DNA of 64,000 nucleotides from Bacillus pumilus (GCF_024498355.1 NZ_CP101833.1:2585001-2649000), one strand, 5' to 3'; shown: positions 29,493-40,250, counted from the first letter of the stretch. Program-made: numbers and translations. Notes: generated from the sequence alone by a model not told the origin.

Positions 29493-30425
29493 ATGATGAA
29501 GGTTGCACAAAATATTGCTGAACTGATTGGCGATACACCGCTTGTCAAATTACAGCGTCTTCAGCCAGACAATGCGGCGGCTGTTTATTTAAAGCTGGAA
29601 TTATTTAATCCTAGTGGAAGTGTGAAAGATCGTGCTGCTTACAATATGATCGTTGAGGCAGAAAGACAAGGGAAGCTCACAAAAGGGGCGACCATTATTG
29701 AGCCAACTAGCGGAAATACGGGGATTGGTTTGGCGATGAACGCCGCAGCAAGAGGCTACAAAGCGATACTTGTCATGCCTGATACGATGACAAAAGAAAG
29801 AATCAATATTTTAAAGGCATACGGTGCACAGGTCGTCTTAACCCCAGGAGAAGAAAAAATGCCAGGCTGCATTCGCAAGGCAGAAGAACTAGCTGCTCAA
29901 ATTCCTCATAGCTTTATTCCAATGCAATTTGACAATGGAGCGAACCCCGATGCTCACAGAGGGACAACAGCTGTAGAAATCATGGAAGCTGTGAAGCAAC
30001 TTGGGCAGCCTCTTGCTGCCTTTGTCGCAACAGCTGGAACTGGCGGAACCATTACAGGCACTGGTGAGGAATTAAAAAAGGCATTCCCCGGCCTGACCAT
30101 ACGTGTGGCAGAACCGAAGGGATCTCCAGTCTTATCTGGCGGGAAACCTGGCAAACATAAGCTCGTTGGCACAAGTCCAGGATTTATCCCAACTATTTTA
30201 AATGAGCATGTCTATGATGAGATTGTGCAAGTGAGCGATGAAGATGCGTACCACATCACACGGCAGCTTGCCCGTCTTGAAGGAATTTTAGTTGGCCCAT
30301 CATCTGGCGCAGCTTGCTATGCTGCCATTGAAACAGCCAAACAAATGCCTAAAGATCATATCGTCATCTGTATGACAGCAGATACGGGAGAACGATATTT
30401 ATCAAGTGATGTTTTTCAAGATTAA
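29493..30425 (+). CDS. ytkP: Cysteine-synthase-like PLP enzyme YtkP
   Basis: 310 residues. Fold type II PLP enzyme: the Schiff-base lysine in NPSGSVKDRAAYN near 33-45, substrate loop EPTSGNTGIGLA near 66-77, phosphate loop TAGTGGTITGTGEE near 178-191. It resembles O-acetylserine sulfhydrylase; the true substrate is unproven. ATG 29493 chosen: AAAGGG lies 6 nt upstream; the frame extends nine codons further. Monocistronic. Confidence 0.88.
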   Translation: MMKVAQNIAELIGDTPLVKLQRLQPDNAAAVYLKLELFNPSGSVKDRAAYNMIVEAERQGKLTKGATIIEPTSGNTGIGLAMNAAARGYKAILVMPDTMTKERINILKAYGAQVVLTPGEEKMPGCIRKAEELAAQIPHSFIPMQFDNGANPDAHRGTTAVEIMEAVKQLGQPLAAFVATAGTGGTITGTGEELKKAFPGLTIRVAEPKGSPVLSGGKPGKHKLVGTSPGFIPTILNEHVYDEIVQVSDEDAYHITRQLARLEGILVGPSSGAACYAAIETAKQMPKDHIVICMTADTGERYLSSDVFQD

Positions 30426-30428
30426 AAA

Positions 30429-30458
30429 AGGAACAGGGGGATGAGTCCCTGTTCCTTT
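30429..30458. terminator. Bidirectional terminator after ytkP
   Basis: AAGGAACAGGG ... CCCTGTTCCTT with T/A tracts on both sides, serving ytkP and the convergent peptidase gene. Confidence 0.88.
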
Positions 30459-30479
30459 TTCTTCGTTTCACGGTCACGT

Positions 30480-31100
30480 CTATTTGACCGACTTCACCTC
30501 AGCCTGCTCACCTGTAACGAGTAGAACCTGTTCATCAGTGAGCGGGCATAAAGCAAGTTTATGCTGATGCTGCTCGATAATTTGCTGCGCGGCTTTACCT
30601 AAATAGGCATGTTGCATATGCGGAACCGGATAGCTGCTGATTTCATTGATCCCTTGAAACGATGACAGCTCCGGCGCCTTCTCCGGATCATCCATCAATG
30701 AAATATATTCAATGCTTGGCGCCATGATGATACTCCCTGCTGATTCTCCAATGTACAGCTTGCCTTTGCTCATTTCTTCTTTCAAGACGTGATCGAGGCG
30801 ATGCTTTCGTAATTCCTGTAACAAATAAAAGGTATTGCCTCCTGATACGTAGATGACATCATTTCGTTCGATCATATGTGTGATCTCTTGGGCAGTATGC
30901 TCAGCCATTTGAACAGTCTCTAATGGCATATCTAATTGATGAAAGGCCTCTTTTGCTGCCTCCACATAGTGCGTTACTTCTTCCACAGCACTAGCTGTTG
31001 GAATAAACGTCACGCTTTTTCCTTTTAATGATTCACCCGCAAAGTCAGACAAGAGAGAATAGCTGTCTTTGAATGAAGAGCATAAGAACATTTTTTTCAA
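30480..31100 (-). CDS. Peptidase S51 (dipeptidase E-like)
   Basis: 206 residues. The nucleophile serine sits in IGESAGSI near 117-124, preceded by VSGGNTFYLL near 84-93, both typical of S51 peptidases (Asp-specific PepE, cyanophycinase relatives). Presumed cytoplasmic hydrolysis of Asp-X dipeptides. Upstream ytjP, also a dipeptidase, reads the same way 30 bp before it, so the two may form an operon. Confidence 0.85.
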   Translation of the reverse strand: MKKMFLCSSFKDSYSLLSDFAGESLKGKSVTFIPTASAVEEVTHYVEAAKEAFHQLDMPLETVQMAEHTAQEITHMIERNDVIYVSGGNTFYLLQELRKHRLDHVLKEEMSKGKLYIGESAGSIIMAPSIEYISLMDDPEKAPELSSFQGINEISSYPVPHMQHAYLGKAAQQIIEQHQHKLALCPLTDEQVLLVTGEQAEVKSVK

Positions 31101-31129
31101 TGTGAATCCCCTCTTCTCTTTACCTTTTT

Positions 31130-32530
31130 CTATTTTGCCAATTCATACATAGCTTGTGCATATAGAGCTGTTGCTCTTAGTAAGTCATCGATTTCGATAT
31201 ATTCATCCTTTTGATGGGCGCAATCTGGTCTGCCAGGGAATAGAGGGCCAAAGGCAACTCCTGCTTCTAAAGATCTCGCATACGTTCCTCCTCCAATGGC
31301 AATCAGAGTTGCTGGATCTCCAGTTTGTTCCTCATATACCCGCTGCAATATTTTCACAAGTGGATGATCTTTTGAGACGTGATGCGGAGGGCTGTCATCG
31401 AATTTCTCAATGGATGCCCCTTTGATGCTTTCAATCCCTTTTCTGACGTCCTTGCCGTCTGCTGTCACGGGATAACGGACGTTTAAGCCGAGTTTCGCTT
31501 CCTCGTTTTGTGTATAGCGGATCGTTCCAACATTTAGGGTTAAGTCGCCGCTAATGTCATCATTACAAGCAATTCCTAGCTTTTGTCCTCGTGTGTCCTG
31601 ATCAAATAAAGACTTTATTTGTGATGTAAAGGCAAGTCCTTGTTCATCTACATCATGCCCACATAAGAAATTCGCCATATGAATGCCCGCATTCGTGCCA
31701 TGCGCCGGCTCCATTGCATGGACTGATACACCTTTTAATGTGAAATGCAGCCCATCCGCTGTGTTCTTTGCCTCACCGGATAATTGATTTTCAGCGAGAT
31801 AGGCTTCAAAAGCTGCTTTTAACGCTTCTGCATCATGTTCCTGCGCCGCTGCCACAGTGGCAGCGGCCTCATCTGGCACCATATTGAGCCTTATCCCTGA
31901 TGTGAATTGCTTGAGTGTATAGCGCTTATCGTCCTCTGTTTGTTGATATGTAAATGACACAATGGCATCAATGATCCCTTTTTCAGCATGAATAATCGGA
32001 AAATCAGCATCTGGCGCAAAGCCAATTTGCGGCATCGCTTCATGCTTGAAATAATGGTCCACACAGCGCCAATCGCTTTCTTCATCTGTTCCGATGATCA
32101 TTCGAATCTTTTTCGACAGCTGCATGCCCGCATCTTTTAACATCTTAAGAGCGTAGAAAGCGGCCATGGTTGGCCCTTTATCATCAATTGCCCCCCTTGC
32201 AAAGATTCTATTTTCTCTGATATCCGCTGAAAATGGCGGGGTTGTCCAGCCGTCACCTGCGGGCACCACGTCCACATGGCATAGCACACCTACAATGTCT
32301 TCGCCTTGTCCATATTCAATATGACCTGCATAGCCATCGACATTCTTTACTGTGAAGCCTTCGTCTTTTCCTTTTTTCAGCATGTACTGAAGGGCCTCAT
32401 CCACTTTTTCACCGAACGGCTTCCCTTCTGTTCCACCTTCTTCATCAAGGACACTTTCAATTTGCAAAAAAGATTGTGTATCCTTAATCAGATCTTCTTT
32501 TTTTCGTATCACTTCAGCTTCCCAATTCAT
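31130..32530 (-). CDS. ytjP: M20 dipeptidase YtjP (PepV family)
   Basis: 466 residues. Metal site VGVLCHVDVVPAGDGW near 76-91, bridging Asp in ARGAIDDKGPTMA near 110-122, Glu pair in IGTDEESDW near 146-154, and a late ATLIAIGGGTYA. PepV-type zinc dipeptidase, probably for peptide recycling. AAGGAGG is before the ATG at 32530, which is 12 codons inside the longest frame. Divergent from pbuO. Confidence 0.92.
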   Translation of the reverse strand: MNWEAEVIRKKEDLIKDTQSFLQIESVLDEEGGTEGKPFGEKVDEALQYMLKKGKDEGFTVKNVDGYAGHIEYGQGEDIVGVLCHVDVVPAGDGWTTPPFSADIRENRIFARGAIDDKGPTMAAFYALKMLKDAGMQLSKKIRMIIGTDEESDWRCVDHYFKHEAMPQIGFAPDADFPIIHAEKGIIDAIVSFTYQQTEDDKRYTLKQFTSGIRLNMVPDEAAATVAAAQEHDAEALKAAFEAYLAENQLSGEAKNTADGLHFTLKGVSVHAMEPAHGTNAGIHMANFLCGHDVDEQGLAFTSQIKSLFDQDTRGQKLGIACNDDISGDLTLNVGTIRYTQNEEAKLGLNVRYPVTADGKDVRKGIESIKGASIEKFDDSPPHHVSKDHPLVKILQRVYEEQTGDPATLIAIGGGTYARSLEAGVAFGPLFPGRPDCAHQKDEYIEIDDLLRATALYAQAMYELAK

Positions 32531-32567
32531 TATTCCATTCCTCCTTGAAAAAAGGTTGCAATCCATC

Positions 32568-32615
32568 CTTAAAACGAATATTATATTAATTGTTTTGTAA
32601 TAATGTTCGTAAATG
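32568..32615. promoter_or_regulatory. Candidate PurR box pair ahead of pbuO
   Basis: Inverted CGAA-centred half-sites, TAAAACGAATATT and AATGTTCGTAAAT, close to the PurBox AWWWCCGAACWWT, about 19-20 bp apart; the usual spacing is 16-17. B. subtilis pbuO is in the PurR regulon. The second box abuts the pbuO ribosome-binding site. Confidence 0.5.
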
Positions 32616-32624
32616 GAGGATTTT

Positions 32625-33923
32625 ATGTTTCAATTAAAAGAAAACCAAACCAACATAAAGAAAGAATTACTCGCTGGTATGACGACATTCTTTACTATGG
32701 TATATATTGTAGCCGTCAACCCAGGAATTCTTTCAAAAGCAGGCATTCCTTTTGACCAAGTCTTTACTGCAACTATCATCGCTGCTGTCGTCGGTACGCT
32801 CTGGATGGCACTATTTGCAAACTATCCGATTGCCATTGCACCAGGCATGGGACTGAATGTCTATTTCACCTTTACAGTTGTCGGCGGTGGCGGCATCAGC
32901 TATCAAACGGCGTTCAGTGCGGTATTTGTTGCTGGTATACTCTTTATTATTTTATCGTTAACATCCCTTAGAAAACAACTGATTCAAGCGATTCCAGATA
33001 ATTTAAAGTACGGGATCACAGCAGGAATCGGGCTTTTCATTGCGTTCATCGGTCTCCGGCAGTCTGGCATCATTGCAGCTGACCCGGAGAATCTTGTGAA
33101 GCTTGGCAACTTAAACTCACCAGTTGTCATTTTAACGCTCGTTGGTTTAATGATTTCAGTTATTTTAATGGTTCTTCAAGTAAATGGAGCCCTGTTTATC
33201 GGCATGTTAGCGACCACATTGATTGCGCTCGCGACAGGCCAGCTTCATTTCCCTAAAATGCTGATGGACGTCCCAGCTCTGCCTGAAGGGATGCTGATTA
33301 CAAATCCATTCGCTGCCTTTGGTGATGTGTTCTCTCATCATTTATATGCCGTTGTCTTCTCATTCTTACTTGTCACGATTTTTGATACAACTGGAACAAT
33401 GATCGGGGTAGCGGAACAAGCAGGATTAATGAAAAATGGCCAGCTGCCAAAGGTGCGCAGAGCCTTGCTCGCTGACTCTGCTGCGACGACGGTTGGCTCT
33501 ATGTTTGGAACAAGCCCAACCACCGCTTATATTGAATCATCCTCAGGGGTTGCTGCTGGAGGAAGAACTGGACTGACTTCTTTAACGGTCGCTGCACTGT
33601 TTATTGTGGCCTTGTTTTTTGGCCCATTAGTTCAAGCCATTTCTTCCTTACCTTCCATCACATCACCTGTTTTAATCATTGTCGGCTGTTTGATGATGAA
33701 CTCAGTGTCACGCATTCGCTGGAACGAGCTTGACGAAGCATTTCCTGCTTTTCTTGTTATTCTCTCCATGCCGCTGACATCTAGTATCTCTACAGGGATT
33801 TCACTCGGATTTATTTCATATCCACTTGTGAAATTAGCGAAAGGGAAATGGAAAGAAGTCCATATTCTTGTGCTCATTTTTGCCGTCTTATTTTTCATTC
33901 AGCTCTTTTTCTTAGAAGGATAA
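32625..33923 (+). CDS. pbuO: Guanine/hypoxanthine permease
   Basis: 432 residues, about 12-14 membrane segments. NCS2/AzgA-type purine transporter (B. subtilis PbuO/YtiP, paralogue of PbuG): N-terminal KKELLAGMTTFFTMVYI, the family motif FANYPIAIAPGMGLN near 68-82, and TTIGSMFGTSPTTAYIESS-like segment near 288. GGAGG is 5 nt before the ATG at 32625; four upstream codons are dropped. Candidate PurR sites are upstream. Confidence 0.93.
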   Translation: MFQLKENQTNIKKELLAGMTTFFTMVYIVAVNPGILSKAGIPFDQVFTATIIAAVVGTLWMALFANYPIAIAPGMGLNVYFTFTVVGGGGISYQTAFSAVFVAGILFIILSLTSLRKQLIQAIPDNLKYGITAGIGLFIAFIGLRQSGIIAADPENLVKLGNLNSPVVILTLVGLMISVILMVLQVNGALFIGMLATTLIALATGQLHFPKMLMDVPALPEGMLITNPFAAFGDVFSHHLYAVVFSFLLVTIFDTTGTMIGVAEQAGLMKNGQLPKVRRALLADSAATTVGSMFGTSPTTAYIESSSGVAAGGRTGLTSLTVAALFIVALFFGPLVQAISSLPSITSPVLIIVGCLMMNSVSRIRWNELDEAFPAFLVILSMPLTSSISTGISLGFISYPLVKLAKGKWKEVHILVLIFAVLFFIQLFFLEG

Positions 33924-33933
33924 CAGAAACAAA

Positions 33934-33967
33934 AAAGGCACATTTCAAATGAGGAATGTGTCTTTTT
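33934..33967 (+). terminator. pbuO terminator
   Basis: AAGGCACATTTC ... GGAATGTGTCTT stem followed by TTTG. Confidence 0.75.
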
Positions 33968-34130
33968 GTAAATATCAATTTTTTATTTTGTAAATTTTCT
34001 GTGTTTATTTTTGTTTTTCTAAAGAGACATTCTTCGTCTTATTCCTTATGTTTATTGGGTTATAACCGTATTCAATTCATGTTATGTAACATATTTTATT
34101 TCATGAAGACAAATTAAAAATCACGTAAAG

Positions 34131-34172
34131 TTGACTTTTTGGTGGAACTAGATGCATAATAACGTGTATAAT
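34131..34172 (+). promoter_or_regulatory. Promoter region of ytzE
   Basis: TTGACT-18 bp-CATAAT (34131-34160) and an overlapping TGGAAC-18 bp-TATAAT (34143-34172) are both possible. The rest of the AT-rich gap from pbuO shows nothing else. Confidence 0.5.
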
Positions 34173-34292
34173 AGAATAAAACAATAAGAAACACGAACAT
34201 TTACCATTGTTGCATGTCCTTATTTCGCAGTTTTAGTGTAGTAAGTTGTGGTTAGTCAAGTCCATCCGATCTTATTGATAGGGAGTGGTTTT

Positions 34293-34514
34293 TTGAAACC
34301 TTCAACAAACCGTATGATGACTCGAATTAAATCAGTCTATATGTTCATTCAAGAGAAAGGTCTTGTGACGACACAAGAGCTGGTTGATGAATTCGGGATC
34401 ACACCTAGAACCATTCAAAGAGACTTAAACGTGCTTGCCTATAACGATCTTGTTCATAGTCCAAGCAGGGGCAAATGGGAAACAACGAGAAAAAAAGTAA
34501 AAATATCATCTTAA
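34293..34514 (+). CDS. ytzE: YtzE, small DeoR-type helix-turn-helix protein
   Basis: 73 residues consisting of only the DNA-binding domain: winged HTH with LVTTQELVDEFGITPRTIQR near 24-43. It lacks the sugar-sensing domain of full DeoR regulators. The start is TTG at 34293, after AGGGAGTGG. Targets unknown. Terminator shared with the convergent pseudouridine synthase gene. Confidence 0.85.
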   Translation: MKPSTNRMMTRIKSVYMFIQEKGLVTTQELVDEFGITPRTIQRDLNVLAYNDLVHSPSRGKWETTRKKVKISS

Positions 34515-34540
34515 GCGTCTAATGACTGTCCATATAACAA

Positions 34541-34565
34541 AAGAACCGGCGATATGCCGGTTCTT
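34541..34565. terminator. Bidirectional terminator after ytzE
   Basis: AAGAACCGGC-GATAT-GCCGGTTCTT, T-run on the plus side, A-rich on the other. Confidence 0.88.
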
Positions 34566-34568
34566 TTT

Positions 34569-35285
34569 CTATTCTCGATTGATTAAGCTGTCTAATTCTT
34601 CTTCCTTCAATTCTCGGTACTCCCCGGGGGCTAGATCTTCATCTAATGAGACAGGTCCCATCGACAACCGTTTTAAAAAGATCACTTCATTGCCCACCGC
34701 TTGTGCCATCAGTTTCACTTGATGGTATTTCCCTTCGGTAATCGTTAAACAGATGCGTGTATCTTCGTCTTCATTCGCATCTACCTCAACCTTTGCCGGC
34801 TTCGTGTGATAATCGTCTAAAATGACAACCCCCTGCTCGAGACGCTCAATGTCTTGATCTCCTAAAGGGTATTTCAGATGAACTTCATACGTTTTCGGGA
34901 CATGCTTTTTCGGAGAAAGTAATTGATGAGCGAGCTGCCCATCATTTGTGAGGAGGAGAAGACCGACTGTATCCTTATCAAGTCTCCCCACAGGGAATGG
35001 CTCCCTTGCGATATCCTCCGGCTCGAGTAAATCGACAACCGTTTCATCTCGCAGATCCTCCGTTGCCGAAATGACGCCATCTGGCTTGTTCATCATTAAA
35101 TAAATGAATTCTTTATACTCAACACGCTCTCCGTGTACGAGCACTTCATCATTTGATGGATCGACATGATCTTTCACCTGCTTCGCCACTTCCCCATTCA
35201 CTGTGACAGCCCGGGCTTTGACCAGCTTCTTCACATCTTTTCTTGAACCAAAGCCGCTATTGGCAAGCAATTTATCAAGCCTCAT
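34569..35285 (-). CDS. RsuA-family 16S rRNA pseudouridine synthase (YtzG type)
   Basis: 238 residues. N-terminal S4 domain (MRLDKLLANSGFGSRKDVKK, 1-20) and RsuA catalytic domain with Asp in PVGRLDKDTVGLLLLTNDG near 97-115. RsuA makes pseudouridine 516 in 16S rRNA. The adjacent murJ homologue is 17 bp upstream in the same direction, suggesting co-transcription. Confidence 0.92.
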   Translation of the reverse strand: MRLDKLLANSGFGSRKDVKKLVKARAVTVNGEVAKQVKDHVDPSNDEVLVHGERVEYKEFIYLMMNKPDGVISATEDLRDETVVDLLEPEDIAREPFPVGRLDKDTVGLLLLTNDGQLAHQLLSPKKHVPKTYEVHLKYPLGDQDIERLEQGVVILDDYHTKPAKVEVDANEDEDTRICLTITEGKYHQVKLMAQAVGNEVIFLKRLSMGPVSLDEDLAPGEYRELKEEELDSLINRE

Positions 35286-35301
35286 GAATATCCACCTCTT
35301 C

Positions 35302-36924
35302 TTAACTCTTTTTTCTTAAAAATGACGGCATCCGGCTGCCAAGTACACGCTCTAGTAATCCAACCTTGTAAGATAAGAACATATACACACCGCCGCCAGT
35401 CATCATTGAAATCAAAATAACGATACCAGCTTGTACAATTCCGCCTTCATAGGAGATCAATTGACTCACAAGCTGACATGTCACATAAGCCACAACAGCC
35501 ATGATTGCTGTTAAAATGCTTATGAGTATAAAACGTTTGAAAATCCTGCGGAATGAATAGCCTGCATGGCGCTTAATCATGATGAACATATACAAGATCG
35601 ACGCACTGTAGCCCAGTGCAGTTGCAAGCACAGAACCATTTCCTTGCAGCCAGCTGATGAGCGGGATATTCAGAACCGTTTTAATGATGATCCCTAACAA
35701 AAGACTGACAATGGCAAATTTTTGTTTGTTAATCCCCTGCAAAATCGCTGCGTTAATGGTGAATAAAGAAAACAATAACGCAACAGGCGCATACCAGAAC
35801 AAAATAGATATCCCAATCTCAGGATGAACAGACGGATAGAAAAACAAATAAACCGGTCCTGCCAAAGCAGAGATTCCAAATGAAGCAGGCAGTACGAAGA
35901 ATAGAATGACCTGCATCGTTTGATCAATTTGCCGATTGAGTAGCTTGTAATTACGTGCTGTAAATGATTCTGTAATCGTCGGAATCAATGTTAAGCCAAA
36001 CGCTGTTGCAAGTGACACAGGGATCATGACTAGCTTCGGTAAATATAACGTCACAATGGACAGTACCGCTGTACTAATATCCTGATGTCCTGATGCAATC
36101 ATGGCTCTGTTAATTGTATTTGTATCGATATAAGAATAAATTGGAATCGCAAGTCCAACAAACACATAAGGTGCTGCATAACTAAACAGCTCTGTAAACA
36201 TTTGCTTATAAGTCAAACCAGAGTAAGCACCTGTATTCGGCTGCATAGATAGGAGACGGTCTTTCCGCTTCAGCCAATATAAATAAAGCGTAAATAATCC
36301 GCCAAATGCGCCGATAAGCGCGGCAAATGTTGCATATCCGACAGCAATAACAAGCCCACCATCAAGCACCTTTAAAATAATAAACGTCGCTGTTAATAGG
36401 AAGATGATTCTGACAAGTTGTTCGATGACTTGGGAAACAGCTGTCGGTCCCATCATAGAGTGTCCTTGGAAGAACCCTCGCACAAGACTCATGATTGGTA
36501 CAACCAAAAGACCTAAACTCACCATCCGAATCACATATACCACTTGATCGACGGTCAAACCGCCTGTTTCATTCGATCCGCCAAGCTGAATCTTGGCAAA
36601 AATCGGTGCGGTCAAATATAAAAGAGAAAAGGCGATAATACCGGTGACAAGCATGACCGACATACCCGCCCTGAACATTTTTCTAGTTGTTTCATAATCG
36701 CCGATTGCATTATATTTGGAGACAAATTTTGATACCGCTGTTGGAAAACCAAGCGTAGCAATACTTAAAAAGATCGTATACTGATTGTATCCATATTGGA
36801 ATAGCGCACCACCAGTAGCTCCAACCATTGCGCTAAATGGAATTAAGTAAATCATACCAAGAATACGAGAGAGATACGTCCCAATCGTTAAAACCAACGT
36901 ACCACGAAGCAGTTTATTAGACAT
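35302..36924 (-). CDS. murJ: Lipid II flippase, MurJ type (YtgP)
   Basis: 540 residues, about 14 membrane segments, MATE/MVF superfamily. B. subtilis YtgP/MurJ supports peptidoglycan synthesis by moving lipid II across the membrane, redundantly with Amj. Conserved start SNKLLRGTLVLTIGTYLSRI and LVRGFFQGHSMMGPTAVSQ near 154-172. ATG 36924 follows GGTGG at 8 nt; five upstream codons are dropped. Confidence 0.92.
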   Translation of the reverse strand: MSNKLLRGTLVLTIGTYLSRILGMIYLIPFSAMVGATGGALFQYGYNQYTIFLSIATLGFPTAVSKFVSKYNAIGDYETTRKMFRAGMSVMLVTGIIAFSLLYLTAPIFAKIQLGGSNETGGLTVDQVVYVIRMVSLGLLVVPIMSLVRGFFQGHSMMGPTAVSQVIEQLVRIIFLLTATFIILKVLDGGLVIAVGYATFAALIGAFGGLFTLYLYWLKRKDRLLSMQPNTGAYSGLTYKQMFTELFSYAAPYVFVGLAIPIYSYIDTNTINRAMIASGHQDISTAVLSIVTLYLPKLVMIPVSLATAFGLTLIPTITESFTARNYKLLNRQIDQTMQVILFFVLPASFGISALAGPVYLFFYPSVHPEIGISILFWYAPVALLFSLFTINAAILQGINKQKFAIVSLLLGIIIKTVLNIPLISWLQGNGSVLATALGYSASILYMFIMIKRHAGYSFRRIFKRFILISILTAIMAVVAYVTCQLVSQLISYEGGIVQAGIVILISMMTGGGVYMFLSYKVGLLERVLGSRMPSFLRKKS

Positions 36925-37099
36925 GCGCTTAACCACCATTTTTCTAATGAATATTCAACTTAACTATTTTACCACATCATTTCATCGCACAGGTAACAAT
37001 TCCAATACAGAAGTCACAAAACCAATCAATTCATATTTCAGCCTTCCCCGATCTTCGTTATAATAGAGAAATGACTGAAAGTAGAAAGAGGAATGTAAC

Positions 37100-38371
37100 A
37101 TGAAACATTACGATGTCATTGTCATTGGCGGTGGACCTTCTGGACTGATGGCCGCGATTGCATCAGCAGAGCACGGTGCATCTGTTCTGTTAATTGACAA
37201 AGGAAACAAACTTGGCAGAAAGCTGGCCATTTCTGGCGGTGGACGCTGCAACGTCACCAATCGCCTTCCAGTAGAAGAAATCATCAAGCATATTCCCGGA
37301 AACGGCCGTTTTCTATATAGTGCATTTTCTGAGTTCAATAACGAGGATATTATTAGATTTTTTGAAAACCTAGGCATTGAACTAAAAGAAGAAGACCATG
37401 GACGCATGTTCCCTGTCTCAAACAAAGCGCAATCTGTTGTGGATGCCCTTCTAGACAGGCTCCGCGCCCTCAATGTCACCATTCGAACGAACGAAAAGAT
37501 TAAAACGGTTCTGTATCAAGACGGACAAGCAGCTGGAATTGTTACAAATAATGATGAAAAAATTTCAAGTAAGGCTGTCGTCATTGCTGTCGGCGGAAAA
37601 AGTGTGCCGCATACCGGCTCTACTGGTGACGGCTATGCATGGGCAGAAGCAGCCGGACATACCATTACAGAGCTTTACCCAACAGAGGTACCAGTCACAT
37701 CAGATGAACGATTTATTAAAGAAAAAGTGCTTCAAGGTCTTTCTTTAAGAAGTGTGGCTGTCAGTGTTTTAAATAAAAAAGGGAAACCCGTCGTCACACA
37801 TGTCATGGATATGATCTTCACTCACTTTGGTTTATCAGGCCCAGCTGTTCTTAGATGCAGCGGGTTTGTTGTGAAGGAACTGAAAAAGCAGCCGACAGTC
37901 CGCCTGCAAATTGACCTATATCCGAAGCTTCATGATGAGGAATTGTTTCAAAAGCTTCATCATGCCCTAAAGGACGAACCAAAAAAAGCGATTAAAAATG
38001 TATTGAAGTCTTGGATGCAAGAACGCTATTTATTGTTCCTTTTAGAACGGAACGGTATTGATCCGCAGGACACATTTTCTGGCCTTGCCAAGGATAAACT
38101 GCGTGCGTTTGCCCATGATTGCAAACATTTCATCGTTCATGCAAATGGTACATTATCCTTGGACAAAGCGTTTGTCACAGGAGGCGGCGTTTCTGTCAAA
38201 GAGATTGAACCGAAAAAAATGGCATCTAAAAAAATGGCCGGTCTTTATTTCTGCGGAGAAATTTTAGACATCCATGGTTACACAGGCGGCTACAATATCA
38301 CGTCAGCACTTGTGACAGGCAGGCTTGCTGGCATGAATGCTGCACTAGAAGTAAAGGAGAGAGATCAATGA
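37100..38371 (+). CDS. ytfP: YtfP, HI0933-type FAD-dependent oxidoreductase
   Basis: 423 residues. N-terminal FAD-binding Rossmann motif [16 protein letters not shown] near 7-22, [16 protein letters not shown] near 37-52, and the family's C-terminal [17 protein letters not shown] near 387-403. Flavoprotein of unknown physiological substrate. A TATAAT at 37059-37064 is a likely -10. Its stop overlaps the next gene as ATGA. Confidence 0.92.
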   Translation: MKHYDVIVIGGGPSGLMAAIASAEHGASVLLIDKGNKLGRKLAISGGGRCNVTNRLPVEEIIKHIPGNGRFLYSAFSEFNNEDIIRFFENLGIELKEEDHGRMFPVSNKAQSVVDALLDRLRALNVTIRTNEKIKTVLYQDGQAAGIVTNNDEKISSKAVVIAVGGKSVPHTGSTGDGYAWAEAAGHTITELYPTEVPVTSDERFIKEKVLQGLSLRSVAVSVLNKKGKPVVTHVMDMIFTHFGLSGPAVLRCSGFVVKELKKQPTVRLQIDLYPKLHDEELFQKLHHALKDEPKKAIKNVLKSWMQERYLLFLLERNGIDPQDTFSGLAKDKLRAFAHDCKHFIVHANGTLSLDKAFVTGGGVSVKEIEPKKMASKKMAGLYFCGEILDIHGYTGGYNITSALVTGRLAGMNAALEVKERDQ

Positions 38372-38565
38372 TCAGACGCGCACTTCCAATTGTACTTGCG
38401 GTCGTTATTAGTTTGACAGCCGCTGTTTTCATGAAGCTGTCGATTACCCCGTTAAAAGTCGCCATTGTTTTGGCGTTTACCATTTTCGCAGTTTGTTTAA
38501 AAGAATATGTCTACCGTCTTCGCAAACGAATTGAGGAAAAATCATCTTCACATATCGATGGTTGA
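38368..38565 (+). CDS. Small membrane protein coupled to ytfP
   Basis: 65 residues, two hydrophobic segments (about 5-22 and 30-46) and a basic C-terminus ([12 protein letters not shown]). It overlaps ytfP by 4 bp (ATGA) and has AAGGAGAG upstream inside ytfP, so it is probably translated by coupling. Family not recognised. Confidence 0.75.
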   Translation: MIRRALPIVLAVVISLTAAVFMKLSITPLKVAIVLAFTIFAVCLKEYVYRLRKRIEEKSSSHIDG

Positions 38566-38597
38566 TAAATGGAAGGGAAACATGTTACGGTAAAATG

Positions 38598-38627
38598 GAG
38601 GACGAGTGAGAAACTCGCCTCTTTTTG
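38598..38627 (+). terminator. Terminator of the ytfP operon
   Basis: GAGGACGAGT ... ACTCGCCTC stem followed by TTTTTG. Confidence 0.75.
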
Positions 38628-38705
38628 TTTGAAAATAGTTGAGATAGGGGATATTAAACAAAATCCTCTGCTTAAACGTGTAGAACAACAGGAGAGTGAG
38701 ATGGT

Positions 38706-40238
38706 GTGAAAAACGTATCAAGTGTATTTTGGATTGTGATTGCGATCACATTTGTTGCCGTTCTATGGGGGGCTTTTTCTCCAGAAACATTGCAAAATGT
38801 GACGGATCAAATTCAAACATACATTACAAATGACTTTGGCTGGTATTACTTATTAGTGGTATCACTGCTAGTCGGCTTTTGTCTATTCTTTATCTTTAGC
38901 CCAATCGGCAAAATTACGCTAGGAAAGCCGGGCGAAGAGCCTGAATTTGGTCTATTTTCTTGGTTTGCTATGCTATTTAGTGCTGGTATGGGAATTGGTC
39001 TTGTTTTTTACGGAGCAGCTGAACCGATCAGCCACTATGCCATTCAGTCACCAACAGGTGAGACTGAAACCGCACAGGCATTCCGCGATTCCCTTCGTTA
39101 TACTTTTTTCCACTGGGGACTTCATGCATGGACCATTTATGCGATTGTCGCACTTTGCATTGCATACTTCAAATTTAGAAAAGATGCGCCTGGATTAATT
39201 AGTTCAACCCTATATCCAGTATTCGGAAACAGAATTCACGGATGGATTGGAAAAACCATTGATTGTATCGCGGTATTTGCAACAGTGGTTGGTGTAGCGA
39301 CTAGTTTAGGACTAGGTGCCGCACAAATTAATGGAGGATTAAGTTATTTATTCGGCCTACCAAATAACTTCATGACTCAGCTCATCATTATTGCAATCGT
39401 TACGGTTCTGTTCCTTATCTCTTCTTGGAGCGGAATTGGTAAAGGTATTAAATATTTAAGTAACACAAATATGATTCTTGCTGCTTTACTCATGATCTTT
39501 TTACTCATTGTTGGGCCAACTGTTTATATTTTAAATTCATTTACAGATTCAATCGGACAATACTTATCAAATATTGTTCAAATGAGCTTTAGATTATCAC
39601 CAAATGATTTTGAAAAAAGAGAATGGATTAATGGATGGACAATCTTCTATTGGGCATGGTGGATCTCTTGGTCTCCATTTGTCGGAATTTTTATTGCAAG
39701 GGTTTCACGCGGAAGAACCATTCGAGAATTTTTAATAGGTGTCTTAGTGGCTCCTTCAATACTCGTTTTCCTATGGTTCTCTATCTTCGGGGTATCAGCT
39801 ATGGACTTACAACAAAACAATATCGTCGATGTTGCTAACATGTCCACTGAAACCATGCTGTTTGGAGTATTAAATGAATACCCACTCTCCATGATTACGT
39901 CCATTTTGGCACTTATCTTAATTGCTGTATTCTTTATCACATCAGCAGATTCAGCTACATTCGTACTAGGGATGCAGACAACCTATGGATCATTAAATCC
40001 AGCTAATAGTGTGAAGATCACCTGGGGCATCATCCAATCAGCTGTTGCTGCAGTGCTTTTATTTTCAGGCGGGCTTGAAGCCTTGCAAAATACAGCAAAA
40101 CTAGCAGCTTTGCCGTTCTCAGTTGTCATCATTTTGATGATCGTATCGCTGTATAGATCATTAAATGATGAACGAAAGGCAATCAAACAAGCAAACAAAG
40201 TCAATAAACCAAGAAGTCCAAGAGTAAAAAAAGCATAA
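38706..40238 (+). CDS. opuD: Glycine betaine transporter OpuD (BCCT family)
   Basis: 510 residues, 12 predicted membrane segments. BCCT family sodium-coupled carrier: [14 protein letters not shown] near 96-109 and the aromatic substrate/signature region [20 protein letters not shown] near 316-335. It imports glycine betaine as osmoprotectant. GTG start with GGAGAG about 9 nt upstream. Same place as in B. subtilis (after ytfP, before yteV). Confidence 0.94.
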   Translation: MKNVSSVFWIVIAITFVAVLWGAFSPETLQNVTDQIQTYITNDFGWYYLLVVSLLVGFCLFFIFSPIGKITLGKPGEEPEFGLFSWFAMLFSAGMGIGLVFYGAAEPISHYAIQSPTGETETAQAFRDSLRYTFFHWGLHAWTIYAIVALCIAYFKFRKDAPGLISSTLYPVFGNRIHGWIGKTIDCIAVFATVVGVATSLGLGAAQINGGLSYLFGLPNNFMTQLIIIAIVTVLFLISSWSGIGKGIKYLSNTNMILAALLMIFLLIVGPTVYILNSFTDSIGQYLSNIVQMSFRLSPNDFEKREWINGWTIFYWAWWISWSPFVGIFIARVSRGRTIREFLIGVLVAPSILVFLWFSIFGVSAMDLQQNNIVDVANMSTETMLFGVLNEYPLSMITSILALILIAVFFITSADSATFVLGMQTTYGSLNPANSVKITWGIIQSAVAAVLLFSGGLEALQNTAKLAALPFSVVIILMIVSLYRSLNDERKAIKQANKVNKPRSPRVKKA

Positions 40239-40250
40239 TCGCAAGAAGAA